This document shows, one piece after another, positions 16,545 through 24,920 of a DNA stretch of 64,000 nucleotides; position 1 is the first letter of the stretch; each line of letters opens with the position of its first letter. This stretch comes from Novosphingobium sp. Chol11 (GTDB taxonomy: Bacteria; Pseudomonadota; Alphaproteobacteria; Sphingomonadales; Sphingomonadaceae). The notes beneath the pieces are model-generated. The model had not been told where the DNA came from. It made no database searches and saw only the letters and a list, made by a program, of their open reading frames with translations. The stretch covers positions 1-64,000 of the forward strand of contig NZ_CAMBTS010000004.1 in the NCBI RefSeq assembly GCF_945870625.1. The letters are read 5' to 3'. Both the position numbers and the translations under genes were made by a program.

Positions 16545-17240
16545 CTAAAGCCGCCCGCCCTTCCACACCACGCGGCCGACGATGGTGGTGTCGCGTTCGG
16601 GCCGCTCGCTACGCGGATAGGCGGGGTTGTCGCTGATCACGCGCAAGAGGCCGGCCGGGCCCGCCTCGATCCGCTTGACCAGCAGGACATCGTCGAGCCG
16701 GATGACGTGGATGCCGGCGCGCATCGCGGTGAGGCTGCGATCGACGATGATCTCGTCGCCATCGCGCAAGGTCGGCTCCATCGAATCGCCCTCGACCTCG
16801 ACAACGCTGAGCGTGGCAGGATCGAGCCCCAGCCGCCGCAGCCAGCGGTGCGAAAAGCGCAAGGCGCCGCTGGGCCGCTCGGCATCGGCGAGCGCGCCCG
16901 GGCCGGCCGAAGCGCCCAGCGGCAGGCGGGGAATATCGGCCCATTCGGCGGGCGCGGGCTTGGCACCCGGCGGCGCGGCAGCCGCGCGCATGCCGGGAGT
17001 AAGCACGCTTTCGCGCGGCGCTCCGCCCAGTTCGGCCTCGTCCACGCCGAAGAATTCGGCGAGCGTGCGCCGGTCGTTCTCCTCCAGCTTGCGCGGCGAA
17101 CCCTTGCGCACGAACTGCTGCAGATAGCTGGCGTTGCGATCCAGCAAGCCGGACAGCGCCGCAAGGCTGATCCGGCGCGAGGCCGCCAGCGCGACGAGGC
17201 GCTCGCGCACCGGATCAACTGTCTCGATTCGGGAATCCAT
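16545..17240 (-). CDS. S24 (LexA/CI-like) repressor with HTH
   Basis: This 231-residue protein has an N-terminal HTH (residues 14-65, RISLAALSGLLDRNASYLQQF), a flexible Ala/Pro-rich linker and a C-terminal S24 peptidase domain. Ser153 (EGDSMEP) and Lys189 (LLVKRIE) form the catalytic dyad, 36 residues apart as in LexA. An Ala112-Gly113 bond lies 41 residues before Ser153, a plausible self-cleavage site. It should therefore be a DNA-damage-cleavable repressor. ATG 17240 is used because GGAGGT ends 6 bases upstream of it. It is divergent from a Cro-like gene, the arrangement of a temperate-phage switch, but no phage genes are nearby. Confidence 0.85.
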   Translation of the reverse strand: MDSRIETVDPVRERLVALAASRRISLAALSGLLDRNASYLQQFVRKGSPRKLEENDRRTLAEFFGVDEAELGGAPRESVLTPGMRAAAAPPGAKPAPAEWADIPRLPLGASAGPGALADAERPSGALRFSHRWLRRLGLDPATLSVVEVEGDSMEPTLRDGDEIIVDRSLTAMRAGIHVIRLDDVLLVKRIEAGPAGLLRVISDNPAYPRSERPERDTTIVGRVVWKGGRL

Positions 17241-17338
17241 CACCTACCTCCATATCGGAAGAATATTCTCTAGACGTGTAGGATTTTTCCGTCAACAAAA
17301 GAAAAATGCTTTTGCGACTCATCTGGGAAGAAAGTGTG
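17241..17338. promoter_or_regulatory. Divergent promoter region with palindrome AGAATATTCT
   Basis: This 98-base region lies between the S24 repressor and the Cro-like gene. It contains a perfect 10-bp palindrome, AGAATATTCT, at 17260-17269, 20 bases from the repressor start codon. It also holds the repressor ribosome-binding site (GGAGGT on the minus strand, 17246-17251) and a purine-rich GGGAAGAAAG site for the plus-strand gene. The palindrome is a likely operator. Promoter hexamers could not be assigned. Confidence 0.5.
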
Positions 17339-17527
17339 ATGCTGATCCTGAAAATCGACCAGTTCCTTGACCTGACCGGCATGCCGGTGACCAAATTCGG
17401 CCGGCTGGCCGCGCATGATCCCCGCTTTGTTGGCGATCTGCGCAATGGCCGCGCACCGCGTCCCGCGACAGTATCACGAGTGGAACATTTCATGAACGAC
17501 TATCGGAGCAACACCCATGTGGCTTGA
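17339..17527 (+). CDS. Small Cro-like HTH protein
   Basis: This 62-residue protein can be read as one helix-turn-helix domain: FLDLTGMPVTKFGRLAAHDPRFVGDLRNGRAPRPATVSRVEHFM. The layout and the DxRFVxDLxxGRxPRxxTxxRVxxFM pattern resemble HTH domains of the CI/Cro type, including that of the neighbouring S24 repressor (YLQQFVRKGSPRKL). ATG 17339 follows GGGAAGAAAG. Its 3' end overlaps the next gene by 11 bases. The HTH assignment is my reading of the pattern; a hypothetical-protein label would be the cautious alternative. Confidence 0.65.
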   Translation: MLILKIDQFLDLTGMPVTKFGRLAAHDPRFVGDLRNGRAPRPATVSRVEHFMNDYRSNTHVA

Positions 17528-17882
17528 TCGCACTCTGTTCGAACGCAAATCGGCCCCTGCCCCGCGCGTGCGCATCAGCCCGGCCGAACGGCTGCTGCGC
17601 GCGGTGCGCGCGCTCGCCGGAGCCAGCGCGGAGATGATCAGCCATACCGAGACGCCCTGGGCCAGCGTGACATTCGCCGGATCGCGCCACACCATGGTGC
17701 TGCGCTTTGCCGGGTGGGAAGCCTGCGACGATGCCGAGCATTTCCGCCGGCAATTGCCCGAGCACGAGTTTACCATCCCCGGCGTGCTGGTCGCAGACGC
17801 GGCGGCGAGCATCGCGCACCAGATCCTGCTGCCCGAGCCATGGATGGAGCTTGAAGTGGACCTGCTGCTGCTCGATGATTGA
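17517..17882 (+). CDS. Conserved hypothetical protein
   Basis: This 121-residue protein of unknown function is mixed alpha/beta by composition, with no signal peptide, membrane segment or cysteine pair. It overlaps the Cro-like gene by 11 bases, so the two are co-translated. The C-terminus is acidic and hydrophobic (PWMELEVDLLLLDD). Its tight linkage to a regulator pair suggests it is an effector or partner of that switch, but nothing in the sequence names an activity. Confidence 0.65.
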   Translation: MWLDRTLFERKSAPAPRVRISPAERLLRAVRALAGASAEMISHTETPWASVTFAGSRHTMVLRFAGWEACDDAEHFRRQLPEHEFTIPGVLVADAAASIAHQILLPEPWMELEVDLLLLDD

Positions 17883-17939
17883 GTGGGGCGCGCGGCGGAT
17901 CGATCCAGGTGCGGGGTTGCAGATTTTGGGCAGGATGCT

Positions 17940-18890
17940 TCAGTACCCGAGCGCGTAGTCCACTTGCCATTCCAGCGGCTCGCCGCGTCCATAGCGGGCC
18001 ATATTGGCGAGGAAACGCTCGGCCGAACGGGGAAACATCTTGTCCTGCGCGCGGCCCGAGAGGTGCATCGTGACATGCGCCCCCGGAAGCGACCAGAGCG
18101 GATGCTCCGGCGGCAGCGGCTCGGGCGTGGTGACATCGAGGAACGCGCCGCCGATGCGCTTTTCGGCGAGCGCCGCAACCAGCGCATCCTGATCGATCAC
18201 GCTCCCGCGCGCGATATTGATGAGCGCAGCGGTGGGCTTCATCGCGGCAAGCTCGGCCGCGCCGATCATCGCTTCGGTTTCCGCCGTGGCGGGCACCGCG
18301 AGGATCACCCAGTCAAACTTGCCCAGCTGCGCGCGCCACTCATGCGGCTGGAGCACGCCTTCGCCCGCAGAACGGCGCACTTTGGTGACTTCGACGGCGA
18401 AGCCTTGCAACATGCGATCGACCAGCCCGCCGATCGCGCCATAGCCCACGATCAGCGCCTTGCTGCCGGCCAGCTCGATTTTGCCCGGCGAATCGGTCAA
18501 CCACTCATGGCGGCTTTGGGCATGCACCACCTCGCGGTAGCCCTTGGCCATGGTGAGCATGCCCATGACGACATATTCGGCGATGGTAATCGCGCTGATC
18601 CCCGCGCCATTGGTGAAAACCACCCCGCGCTGCGCCATCAGATCGAGCGGAAAGCCATCGATCCCGGCATAGATCGAGGTGAGCCACTTGAGCTTTTCCG
18701 CCCGCTCGATCGCGCGGACCATGTCGTCCTTGTCTTCCAGATCGAACCAGCCAATCTCGGCCTCGGGCGCCATTTCCAGCAATTCCTGCCGGTGACGGAA
18801 ATAGCGGGCGTCGATCCAATCGGGCAGATGCGGCTCGATCACCGGGCGGGCGAGCGCATTCATGACGAGCACAGTCTTGGGGACGGTCAT
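17940..18890 (-). CDS. D-2-hydroxyacid dehydrogenase
   Basis: This 316-residue NAD(P)-dependent oxidoreductase belongs to the D-isomer-specific 2-hydroxyacid dehydrogenase family, which interconverts 2-keto and D-2-hydroxy acids. The cofactor-binding GYGAIGG is in the middle. The catalytic Arg is in NIARGSVID, Glu in TTPEPLPPEHPLW, and the proton-donor His in VTMHLSGRAQD. The Ser-Gly after that His and the overall length resemble the glyoxylate/hydroxypyruvate reductase A group. The substrate cannot be fixed from sequence. Confidence 0.87.
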   Translation of the reverse strand: MTVPKTVLVMNALARPVIEPHLPDWIDARYFRHRQELLEMAPEAEIGWFDLEDKDDMVRAIERAEKLKWLTSIYAGIDGFPLDLMAQRGVVFTNGAGISAITIAEYVVMGMLTMAKGYREVVHAQSRHEWLTDSPGKIELAGSKALIVGYGAIGGLVDRMLQGFAVEVTKVRRSAGEGVLQPHEWRAQLGKFDWVILAVPATAETEAMIGAAELAAMKPTAALINIARGSVIDQDALVAALAEKRIGGAFLDVTTPEPLPPEHPLWSLPGAHVTMHLSGRAQDKMFPRSAERFLANMARYGRGEPLEWQVDYALGY

Positions 18891-18907
18891 TGCCCTGATT
18901 TTCCTTG

Positions 18908-19372
18908 CTATGGACGGGATTTGCGCAGCGCGATGTCGGCCGCAATCGTCTTTACCAGCGCCGCGCGCAGGCCTTTGGCGAAGCTGGGGGCGATCATGTC
19001 ATCGATCAGCCACTGGCTGCCAACCTGGCTGAGCACGAAGCGCAGCGGCGGGCGGCGGCTGGACAGCGTCACGGTCACTTCGCGCCGCCCCGCGCCAAGC
19101 GGCACGGCGCGGATCACGCGTGGCCGCAAGGAGGACGCATCCCAATCCTGACATTGGCACAGCCAGTCAAAATCCGAGAGATCGTCGAGTTCATCTGTCG
19201 GTGTAACCGCGCGCCACCGCGCGATCAGCGTGCGCAGCGAAGCAGTGTAGATCGGCCGCTCCCACGCGGAAAGCTCCATCTGCGCGCTGCGGTACGGCGC
19301 ATAGATCGCCGCGACGGCGGCCTCGGGCGTAGAGAGCTTCGCGGCGGCCAGAGCCAGTGTTGCCAAGAACAT
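18908..19372 (-). CDS. Small exported protein of unknown function
   Basis: This 154-residue protein starts at ATG 19372, where GGAGG lies 5 bases upstream; an ATG at 19384 is less well placed. The N-terminus MFLATLALAAAK is a short hydrophobic leader, and AAVAAIYAPYRSA follows, as in small periplasmic proteins. It contains a CQCQDWD patch, a beta-rich middle (RREVTVTLSSRRPPLRFVL) and SQWLIDDM, reminiscent of NTF2-like/DUF3828 folds. No confident family was recognised. It lies 17 bases upstream of the hydroxyacid dehydrogenase on the same strand. Confidence 0.65.
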   Translation of the reverse strand: MFLATLALAAAKLSTPEAAVAAIYAPYRSAQMELSAWERPIYTASLRTLIARWRAVTPTDELDDLSDFDWLCQCQDWDASSLRPRVIRAVPLGAGRREVTVTLSSRRPPLRFVLSQVGSQWLIDDMIAPSFAKGLRAALVKTIAADIALRKSRP

Positions 19373-19406
19373 GTGAGCCTCCAATCCCAGCCGAGCGGGT
19401 CGCGGA

Positions 19407-19805
19407 TCAGGCGCGCCGCTGCTCTATTTCGTTGCGCGCCGCATCAGCAAGGAAAGCGCTGCGGGTAAGATGCCGTTCGGCGGCGGCTTTGTCGATAGCG
19501 TCGAGCATGCCGCGATCCATCGAGATATTGGCGCGCACCTGTCGCCCGGTACGGCGGATATGCGGCACCGCCAAGATGAACGCCCCAGCTGCAAGATCAT
19601 CCGCTGCTGCCGCGCGAATGGCCTCAAGGCTGCGCGGCGGGGCGACCTCGGCCGCATCCTCGAACCACAGCTCCAGCGCTTCACAAGCATTGGGCACAAG
19701 TGCCTCCGCTTCGTCCGCCGCCGAAAAACAGCCCGGAAGGTCGGGAAAATGGACCCCAAAGGCGCTATCTGCGTCCTTGTGGACCACGGCGTAGTAGTAG
19801 TTCAT
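19407..19805 (-). CDS. hicB: HicB antitoxin
   Basis: This 132-residue type II antitoxin pairs a HicB partial RNase H-like domain (MNYYYAVVHKDADSAFGVHFPDLPGCFSA) with a C-terminal ribbon-helix-helix-like segment (VRANISMDRGMLDAIDKAAAERHLTRSAFLADAA). It should neutralise HicA and bind its own promoter. It overlaps hicA by 4 bases, so the order is toxin first, then antitoxin. Confidence 0.92.
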   Translation of the reverse strand: MNYYYAVVHKDADSAFGVHFPDLPGCFSAADEAEALVPNACEALELWFEDAAEVAPPRSLEAIRAAAADDLAAGAFILAVPHIRRTGRQVRANISMDRGMLDAIDKAAAERHLTRSAFLADAARNEIEQRRA

Positions 19806-19984
19806 TGCCAGCCTGCCATTCTTGCGATGCTGCGCGCGGTGCCCGTGGGCAAGTCCTTCTTGGGGTGCGGTACGATCACCACCAGGCCCCCTTTACGAAA
19901 CTTGTGATGCGATCCCTTGATTGCCACAAGCACAAAACCATCCGCGAGCAGCCGTTGGACAATCTTCCGGCTATCACGCGCCAT
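19802..19984 (-). CDS. hicA: HicA mRNA interferase toxin
   Basis: This 60-residue HicA toxin has a double-stranded-RNA-binding-like fold and cleaves mRNA during translation. The family signature is intact: SRKIVQRLLADGFVLVAIKGSHHKF with the catalytic His in GSHHKF, then VVIVPHPKKDLPTGTARSI. The length is normal, so it should be active. The start chosen is ATG 19984 (MARDSRK); an upstream TTG at 19990 is in frame. A perfect TATAAT overlaps the sequence just before the start codon, so the transcript may have almost no leader. Confidence 0.92.
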   Translation of the reverse strand: MARDSRKIVQRLLADGFVLVAIKGSHHKFRKGGLVVIVPHPKKDLPTGTARSIARMAGWQ

Positions 19985-19989
19985 GCGCA

Positions 19990-19995
19990 ATTATA
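19990..19995 (-). promoter_or_regulatory. Candidate -10 box of hicAB
   Basis: On the minus strand TATAAT ends only five bases before the hicA ATG (19984). A possible -35 TTGCGC lies 19 bases further upstream (20015-20020). If this is the -10, transcription would start at or beside the initiation codon, giving a leaderless toxin mRNA. The gene also lies 38 bases downstream of cysS and may be read from there. Confidence 0.4.
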
Positions 19996-20022
19996 TACAC
20001 ATTTTCAGAAGGCGGCGCAAGA

Positions 20023-21555
20023 TCATGCGAGCCTCCATTCCCAGCCGAGCGGGTCGCCGTCCATTACCTCGACGCCCTTCGCGGCAAGCTCATCGCGCAG
20101 CGCGTCGGAGCGGGCGAAGTCCTTGGCGGCTCGGGCTTCCTTGCGCTGCGCGAGGATGGCTTCGATTTCGGCTTCGGCGAAGGTTGCGGATTTGGGGCGG
20201 AGGCGCAAGTCGGCACGGGTGAGCGTGAGCAGATTGAGGCCGAGGACCGCGTCCATCGCGGCGATGGCTCGCAACCGGACGGCAGGCGCTTGCTTCTTGG
20301 CCGCGAGGACCAGATCTATGTCCGTCAGCGCTTCAGGGGTCGCAAGATCATTCGAGATGGCCTCGTCGAACGCCTGCAGGTTGCCCCCCTGCGCCTTCAT
20401 CAATTCATCGTCACCCTGAACTTGTTTCAGGGTCCATCCCTCGTCCGGCGACAACGAGGCGGGGGGAGAAATGGATGCTGAAACAAGTTCAGCATGACGG
20501 TGCTTAAGAGCTTCGATGCCCAGCACCATCCGCTTCAATCGCGTGAGCGCCGCGCCCAGCCCTTCCCAGCTGAATTCCAGTTCGCTGCGGTAATGCGCTT
20601 GCAGGCAGAGCAGGCGGTAGGCGAGCGGGTGGTAACCTTTGTCGATGAGCAACTGCAGGCGCAGGAATTCGCCCGAGGACTTCGACATCTTGCCCGAGCG
20701 TTCGACCAGAAAATTGTTGTGCATCCAGATGTTGGCGCCGGAATGTGATGCCACGTCGAGCCCGCCGGTGCAGCAGATTGCCTGATTCTGGGCGATCTCG
20801 TTGGGGTGGTGGATCTCGCGGTGGTCGATGCCGCCGGTGTGAATGTCGAACGGAAAGCCGAGCAGCGCGCCCGACATTACCGAGCATTCGAGATGCCAGC
20901 CCGGCGCGCCGCGGCCCCACGGGCTGTCCCACTCCATCTGGCGGCGCTCGCCTTCGGGCGTCTTGCGCCAGATCGCGAAATCGGCGGCCTGGCGCTTGCC
21001 GTCGACCGCTTCGATGCGGCCCTCCCCTTCGTCCGTCGCGGCGCGGGCAAGGCGGCCATAATCGGCCACGCTCGCCACGTCGAAATAGAGGCCCGAGGGC
21101 AGTTCATAGCAGTGTTTCGCGGCGATGCTTTGCGCAAATTCGATCATCTGCGGCACGTAATCGGTGGCGATCGACCAGTGCGCGGGCTGGCGGATATTGA
21201 GCGCGGTGATATCTGCCCAGTAGGCCTCGGTATAATGCTGCGCGATGTCCCAGATCGATTGGGCGGAGGCTTTGGCGGCTTTTTCCAGCTTGTCTTCGCC
21301 CGCATCGGCATCGTCGGTCAGGTGGCCGACGTCGGTGATGTTGATAACGTGGCTGAGATTGTAGCCCTTGAACGACAGCGTGCGGCCCAGCACATCGGCA
21401 AAGACATAGGCGCGCATGTTGCCGATGTGGGGGTAATTATAGACCGTGGGCCCGCAGGTATAGACCCGGGCCTCCCCCGCATGCACCGGCACGAACGGCT
21501 CGGCCTTGCGGGTGAGGCTGTTGAACAGGGTCGGCGGCGCGGGTTGAGGCTCCAT
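20023..21555 (-). CDS. cysS: Cysteinyl-tRNA synthetase with in-frame repeat insertion
   Basis: This 510-residue class I CysRS charges tRNA-Cys. Zinc and nucleotide motifs are clear: CGPTVYNYPHIGN near the N-terminus, GWHLECS and GGIDHREIHHPNE in the middle, and GKMSKSSGEF. A stretch of about 31 residues around 353-383 (HRHAELVSASI to LKQVQGDDE) has no counterpart in the family. It is encoded by a 91-bp palindromic repeat (20409-20499) that keeps the frame open. It lies between the catalytic and helical C-terminal parts, where an insertion is likely tolerated. The rest of the protein looks normal and functional. Confidence 0.95.
   Translation of the reverse strand: MEPQPAPPTLFNSLTRKAEPFVPVHAGEARVYTCGPTVYNYPHIGNMRAYVFADVLGRTLSFKGYNLSHVINITDVGHLTDDADAGEDKLEKAAKASAQSIWDIAQHYTEAYWADITALNIRQPAHWSIATDYVPQMIEFAQSIAAKHCYELPSGLYFDVASVADYGRLARAATDEGEGRIEAVDGKRQAADFAIWRKTPEGERRQMEWDSPWGRGAPGWHLECSVMSGALLGFPFDIHTGGIDHREIHHPNEIAQNQAICCTGGLDVASHSGANIWMHNNFLVERSGKMSKSSGEFLRLQLLIDKGYHPLAYRLLCLQAHYRSELEFSWEGLGAALTRLKRMVLGIEALKHRHAELVSASISPPASLSPDEGWTLKQVQGDDELMKAQGGNLQAFDEAISNDLATPEALTDIDLVLAAKKQAPAVRLRAIAAMDAVLGLNLLTLTRADLRLRPKSATFAEAEIEAILAQRKEARAAKDFARSDALRDELAAKGVEVMDGDPLGWEWRLA
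20409..20499. repeat. 91-bp palindromic repeat inside cysS
   Basis: The element has 29-bp inverted ends (20409-20437 and 20471-20499) that differ only at two dinucleotides, CC/GG versus TG/CA. Those changes compensate each other, so each end still forms its own hairpin around CTGAA and TTCAG. The same left end occurs base for base at 51048-51076. This is a dispersed sphingomonad-type palindromic repeat, here inserted in a coding frame. Confidence 0.85.
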
Positions 21556-21631
21556 GGGCCCATGCTCTGCCAGCCAGCGCGGGCCAAGGTCAAGTGCGCG
21601 GCGCGGCGGTGGACCCGCCGCGCCGCGGTGC

Positions 21632-22294
21632 TCAGAACCCGTCGAAGCGCACGTTGCCGTCGATAGGCTCGCGCTCGCGGTCGAAGTTGTTCACCGGCAC
21701 GTCCGGATCGCGATACCCGATGGCGATGCCGCAGAAGAAGATGTGGCTTTCGTCCGAAACGCCGAGGAACTCCTTGATAAGCTTGGCGTGGAGCGACAGC
21801 GCTTCTTGCGGGCAGCTATCAAGGCCCTCACCGCGCAGCAGCAGCATGATGGTTTGCAGCCACATGCCGACATCCGACCACTGCGGCGGCCCCATGCGGC
21901 GATCAAAATAGCAAAACAGCACCGCCGGAGCGCCGAACGATTCGAAATTGCTGCGCATGAAATCATCGCGCGCTTCGGCATCGCCGCGGCCAATTCCCAT
22001 CGCGGTGTACATCGCTGCGCCCACACCGTGCAGCCGGGCGAGGCACTGCGGGATCACTTCGGGATCATCCCAGCTATATTCGCGCGGGTCCTGCGGCGGG
22101 GTGACGAGCATCTTGTCTTGCAGCGCGCGCAGCGGCGCGCCGGCGAGGATCGTGGCCTCCCATGGCTGGAAATTGCAGCCCGACGGCGTCCAGCGCGCGG
22201 TATCCATCACCCGCCGCAAGGTTTCGAGCGGCACCGGGGTATCCTTGAAGGCGCGGATCGAGCGGCGCGTCATTACAGCTTCGGAAACATTCAT
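21632..22294 (-). CDS. Nitroreductase family protein (copy 1)
   Basis: This 220-residue FMN-dependent nitroreductase-family enzyme reduces nitro compounds or quinones with NAD(P)H. It begins MNVSEAVMTRRSIRAFKDTPV, with the conserved RRSIRxF for FMN phosphate, and has ARWTPSGCNFQPWE. Start ATG 22294 has GGAG 8 bases upstream. It is a tandem paralogue of the next gene, sharing the QWSDxGMWLQTxMLLLRxEGLDSC block. The genomic context (cobT and cysS) gives no substrate. Confidence 0.85.
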   Translation of the reverse strand: MNVSEAVMTRRSIRAFKDTPVPLETLRRVMDTARWTPSGCNFQPWEATILAGAPLRALQDKMLVTPPQDPREYSWDDPEVIPQCLARLHGVGAAMYTAMGIGRGDAEARDDFMRSNFESFGAPAVLFCYFDRRMGPPQWSDVGMWLQTIMLLLRGEGLDSCPQEALSLHAKLIKEFLGVSDESHIFFCGIAIGYRDPDVPVNNFDREREPIDGNVRFDGF

Positions 22295-22352
22295 GTCTAT
22301 CACTCCAGATTGAGATTGAGGGCAGCTACAGACTGTTCTGCAGTCACCAAAG

Positions 22353-23036
22353 TCAGAAGCCCTCGAACCGCACGACATCCTCGAACGGGACGCGCGGCAC
22401 CGGGAAGGTATTGATCGCGGCATCAGGATCGCGCCGCCCGATCGCCATCCCGCAAAAGAAGATGTGGCCCTCGGGAATGCCGAGCAGGCCTTTCATCGCC
22501 TCGCCATACATCGCCCAGATTTCCTGCGCGCAGCTGTCGAGCCCCTCTTCGCGCAGCAGCAGCATCACCGTTTGCAGCCACATGCCGATATCCGACCATT
22601 GCGGCTTGCCCATGTAGCTTGGCGTATAGGTAAACAGCTGGACCGGCGCGCCGAAGCTTTCCCAGTTCTGGCGCATCTGGGAAAACCGCGCCTCGCGGTC
22701 GCCGCGTGCGATGCCGGCCGCGGTGAACATCGCCTGCCCCACCGCCATGCGCTGCGCCGCATAACGACCTTCCATTTCGGCGGGATAGATCGCGTATTCG
22801 ACCCCGGCCCCGAGCGGCGCGGTTTTGGTCAGTTCCACAATCGCGGTGCTGATCCGCGACAGCTCTGCGCCGGTCACGATCACCGCGTTCCACGGCTGGG
22901 TATCGCCGCCCGAAGGCGCGCGCTGCGCCTTGGCAAGCACCCGCTCCAGGACCGCGCGCTCGACCGGATCGGGCAAGAAGCGGCGGATCGAGCGGCGCGA
23001 GGCGACGGCTTCGGAAACGGACATCGGGGCGATCAT
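22353..23036 (-). CDS. Nitroreductase family protein (copy 2)
   Basis: This 227-residue nitroreductase is paralogous to the gene 58 bases downstream, with the same RRSIRRF, APSGGDTQPWNAV and GMWLQTVMLLLREEGLDSC motifs. The FMN-binding features are intact. ATG 23036 is used. ATG 23024 would remove four residues, and neither has a strong ribosome-binding site. The two copies have diverged in the middle, so they may differ in substrate. It starts 32 bases after cobT, in the same run of minus-strand genes. Confidence 0.85.
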   Translation of the reverse strand: MIAPMSVSEAVASRRSIRRFLPDPVERAVLERVLAKAQRAPSGGDTQPWNAVIVTGAELSRISTAIVELTKTAPLGAGVEYAIYPAEMEGRYAAQRMAVGQAMFTAAGIARGDREARFSQMRQNWESFGAPVQLFTYTPSYMGKPQWSDIGMWLQTVMLLLREEGLDSCAQEIWAMYGEAMKGLLGIPEGHIFFCGMAIGRRDPDAAINTFPVPRVPFEDVVRFEGF

Positions 23037-23068
23037 GGCTGTTTAACTGTCCGATTAAAGTCTTGCCG

Positions 23069-24886
23069 TCAATCGTCCTCGAACAGACCGGCGAGTTGTT
23101 CGACCATCGTGCCGCCCAGTTGCTCGACATCCATGATCGTGACAGCGCGGCGATAATAGCGCGTGACATCGTGGCCGATGCCGATGGCCACCAGTTGCAC
23201 CGGCGATTGCTTTTCGATCCACCCGATCACCTGGCGCAAGTGCTGCTCAAGATAGCCCGCGTTGTTGACCGACAGCGTCGAATCGTCGACCGGCGCGCCG
23301 TCCGATATCACCATCAGGATGCGGCGATCTTCCTGTCGCGCGAGTAGGCGGCTATGCGCCCAGATCAGCGCCTCGCCGTCGATGTTTTCCTTGAGCAGCC
23401 CCTCGCGCATCATCAGCCCGAGGTTTTTGCGCGCGCGCCGCCATGGCTCGTCCGCTTTCTTGTAAACAATATGGCGCAAGTCGTTGAGACGGCCGGGATG
23501 CGGCGGCTTGCCGCCTGCCAGCCATGCCTCGCGCGATTGTCCGCCCTTCCACGCGCGGGTGGTGAAGCCCAGGATCTCGGTCTTGACCCCGCAGCGCTCG
23601 AGCGTGCGCGCCAAGATATCCGCGCTGATCGCCGCGATCGAGATCGGCCGCCCGCGCATCGATCCAGAATTGTCGATCAGCAAAGTGACGACGGTGTCCT
23701 TGAACTTCACCTCGCGCTCGATCTTGTAGGACAAGGAATGCCCGGGCGAGATGATCACCCGCGCCAGCCGCGCGGCATCGAGCATGCCTTCTTCCTGATC
23801 GAAATCCCACGAGCGGTTTTGCTGCGCCATGAGGCGGCGCTGCAGCCGGTTAGCGAGGCGCGTGACGATGCCTTGCAGGCCCTTCAATTGCGCATCGAGA
23901 TAGGCGCGCAGCCGGGTCAGTTCCTCTTCGTCGCACAGTTCGCTGGCCAGAACGACCTCGTCGTGCGCGGTGGTGTAGGGCTTGTAGTCCCAGCCATCGG
24001 GCAGATCGGTCCACGGCCGGTTGGGCCGGGTGGGCAGCATGCCCTCCTCGCCGTCATCGGCCAGATCGGCGTCGGCGGTCTCCTCGGGGCGCTCGGTGTC
24101 CTGCTCCTGCTCGCCCTGCTCCTCGCTCTCGCTAGGCTCGCCCGCGACTTCGGTGGGCTGCTGCTCGGCGGAATCCTCGGAGGTGTCGGGCTGGTCCTCG
24201 TCGTCGTTGTCGCCGTCCTCGCCCTGATCCTCGTCGCTCTTGTTTTCCTCGTTCTCGCTGGTCTTGGTGAGATCGAGATGGCCCAGCATATCGAGCGCGA
24301 GTTGCTGAAACGCCTTCTGATCGCTCAGCACATCAGCCAGCGCGGCAAAATCGCCCTCCGCGCGCTCGGCAATCCAGCCGCGCACCATGTCGGTGCCTTC
24401 TTGTGCGCCGGGCGGGATCGGCTCGCCAGTGAGGCTTTCGCGCAGCAACATGGCCAGCGCGGAGGCGAGCGGCACGTCTTCGCTGCGCGAAGCCCGCGCG
24501 ATTGGATCGCTGGCGAGGCGCGCATCGGTGACGGCGCCGATATTGCCGCGCATCCCGGCATAGCCATCGGTGCCCAGCGCCTCATAGCGCACTTGTTCGA
24601 CCGCATCGTAGCAAGCGCGGGCCGCAGGTTCTGCCGGAGCGCCGCGCTGATGCAGGATATCGTTGTGCAGCCGCAGCCGCAGCGCCATCGAATCGGCCGC
24701 GCCGCGCGCCTGCGCGACTTGTGCAGCCGGAAGCGTGCGCCCCGGCATCGGCAGCCGCATGTTGCCGCCGGACTGGCTCGCGGCCTCGGCGGTCCACGCC
24801 ACTTCGACCTCAGGATCATCCGATACTGCACGCGCCGTGCCCGCCAGAACGGTCCGGAATTGGTCGAGGGGGGTGGTGTCGCTCAA
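23069..24886 (-). CDS. cobT: Cobaltochelatase subunit CobT
   Basis: This 605-residue CobT is the VWA-containing subunit of the aerobic cobaltochelatase (CobNST), which inserts cobalt into hydrogenobyrinic acid diamide. The long acidic middle (about residues 215-280, runs of D/E with P and Q) and the C-terminal von Willebrand A domain with the metal-site motif DNSGS are both present. The usual AAA+ partner cobS is not adjacent in this window, which is worth noting because they are often neighbours. No cobalamin riboswitch was seen upstream; the gap to the transaldolase gene is only 34 bases. Confidence 0.93.
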   Translation of the reverse strand: MSDTTPLDQFRTVLAGTARAVSDDPEVEVAWTAEAASQSGGNMRLPMPGRTLPAAQVAQARGAADSMALRLRLHNDILHQRGAPAEPAARACYDAVEQVRYEALGTDGYAGMRGNIGAVTDARLASDPIARASRSEDVPLASALAMLLRESLTGEPIPPGAQEGTDMVRGWIAERAEGDFAALADVLSDQKAFQQLALDMLGHLDLTKTSENEENKSDEDQGEDGDNDDEDQPDTSEDSAEQQPTEVAGEPSESEEQGEQEQDTERPEETADADLADDGEEGMLPTRPNRPWTDLPDGWDYKPYTTAHDEVVLASELCDEEELTRLRAYLDAQLKGLQGIVTRLANRLQRRLMAQQNRSWDFDQEEGMLDAARLARVIISPGHSLSYKIEREVKFKDTVVTLLIDNSGSMRGRPISIAAISADILARTLERCGVKTEILGFTTRAWKGGQSREAWLAGGKPPHPGRLNDLRHIVYKKADEPWRRARKNLGLMMREGLLKENIDGEALIWAHSRLLARQEDRRILMVISDGAPVDDSTLSVNNAGYLEQHLRQVIGWIEKQSPVQLVAIGIGHDVTRYYRRAVTIMDVEQLGGTMVEQLAGLFEDD

Positions 24887-24920
24887 GTCTGCTCCGCCGA
24901 TTTATCAGTTAGTCGCCCGA

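Noticed and set aside
23043-23058. CtrA-like TTAA/TTAA pair before the nitroreductase gene
   Set aside because: The two TTAA are separated by 8 bases, not 7, so it misses the consensus.
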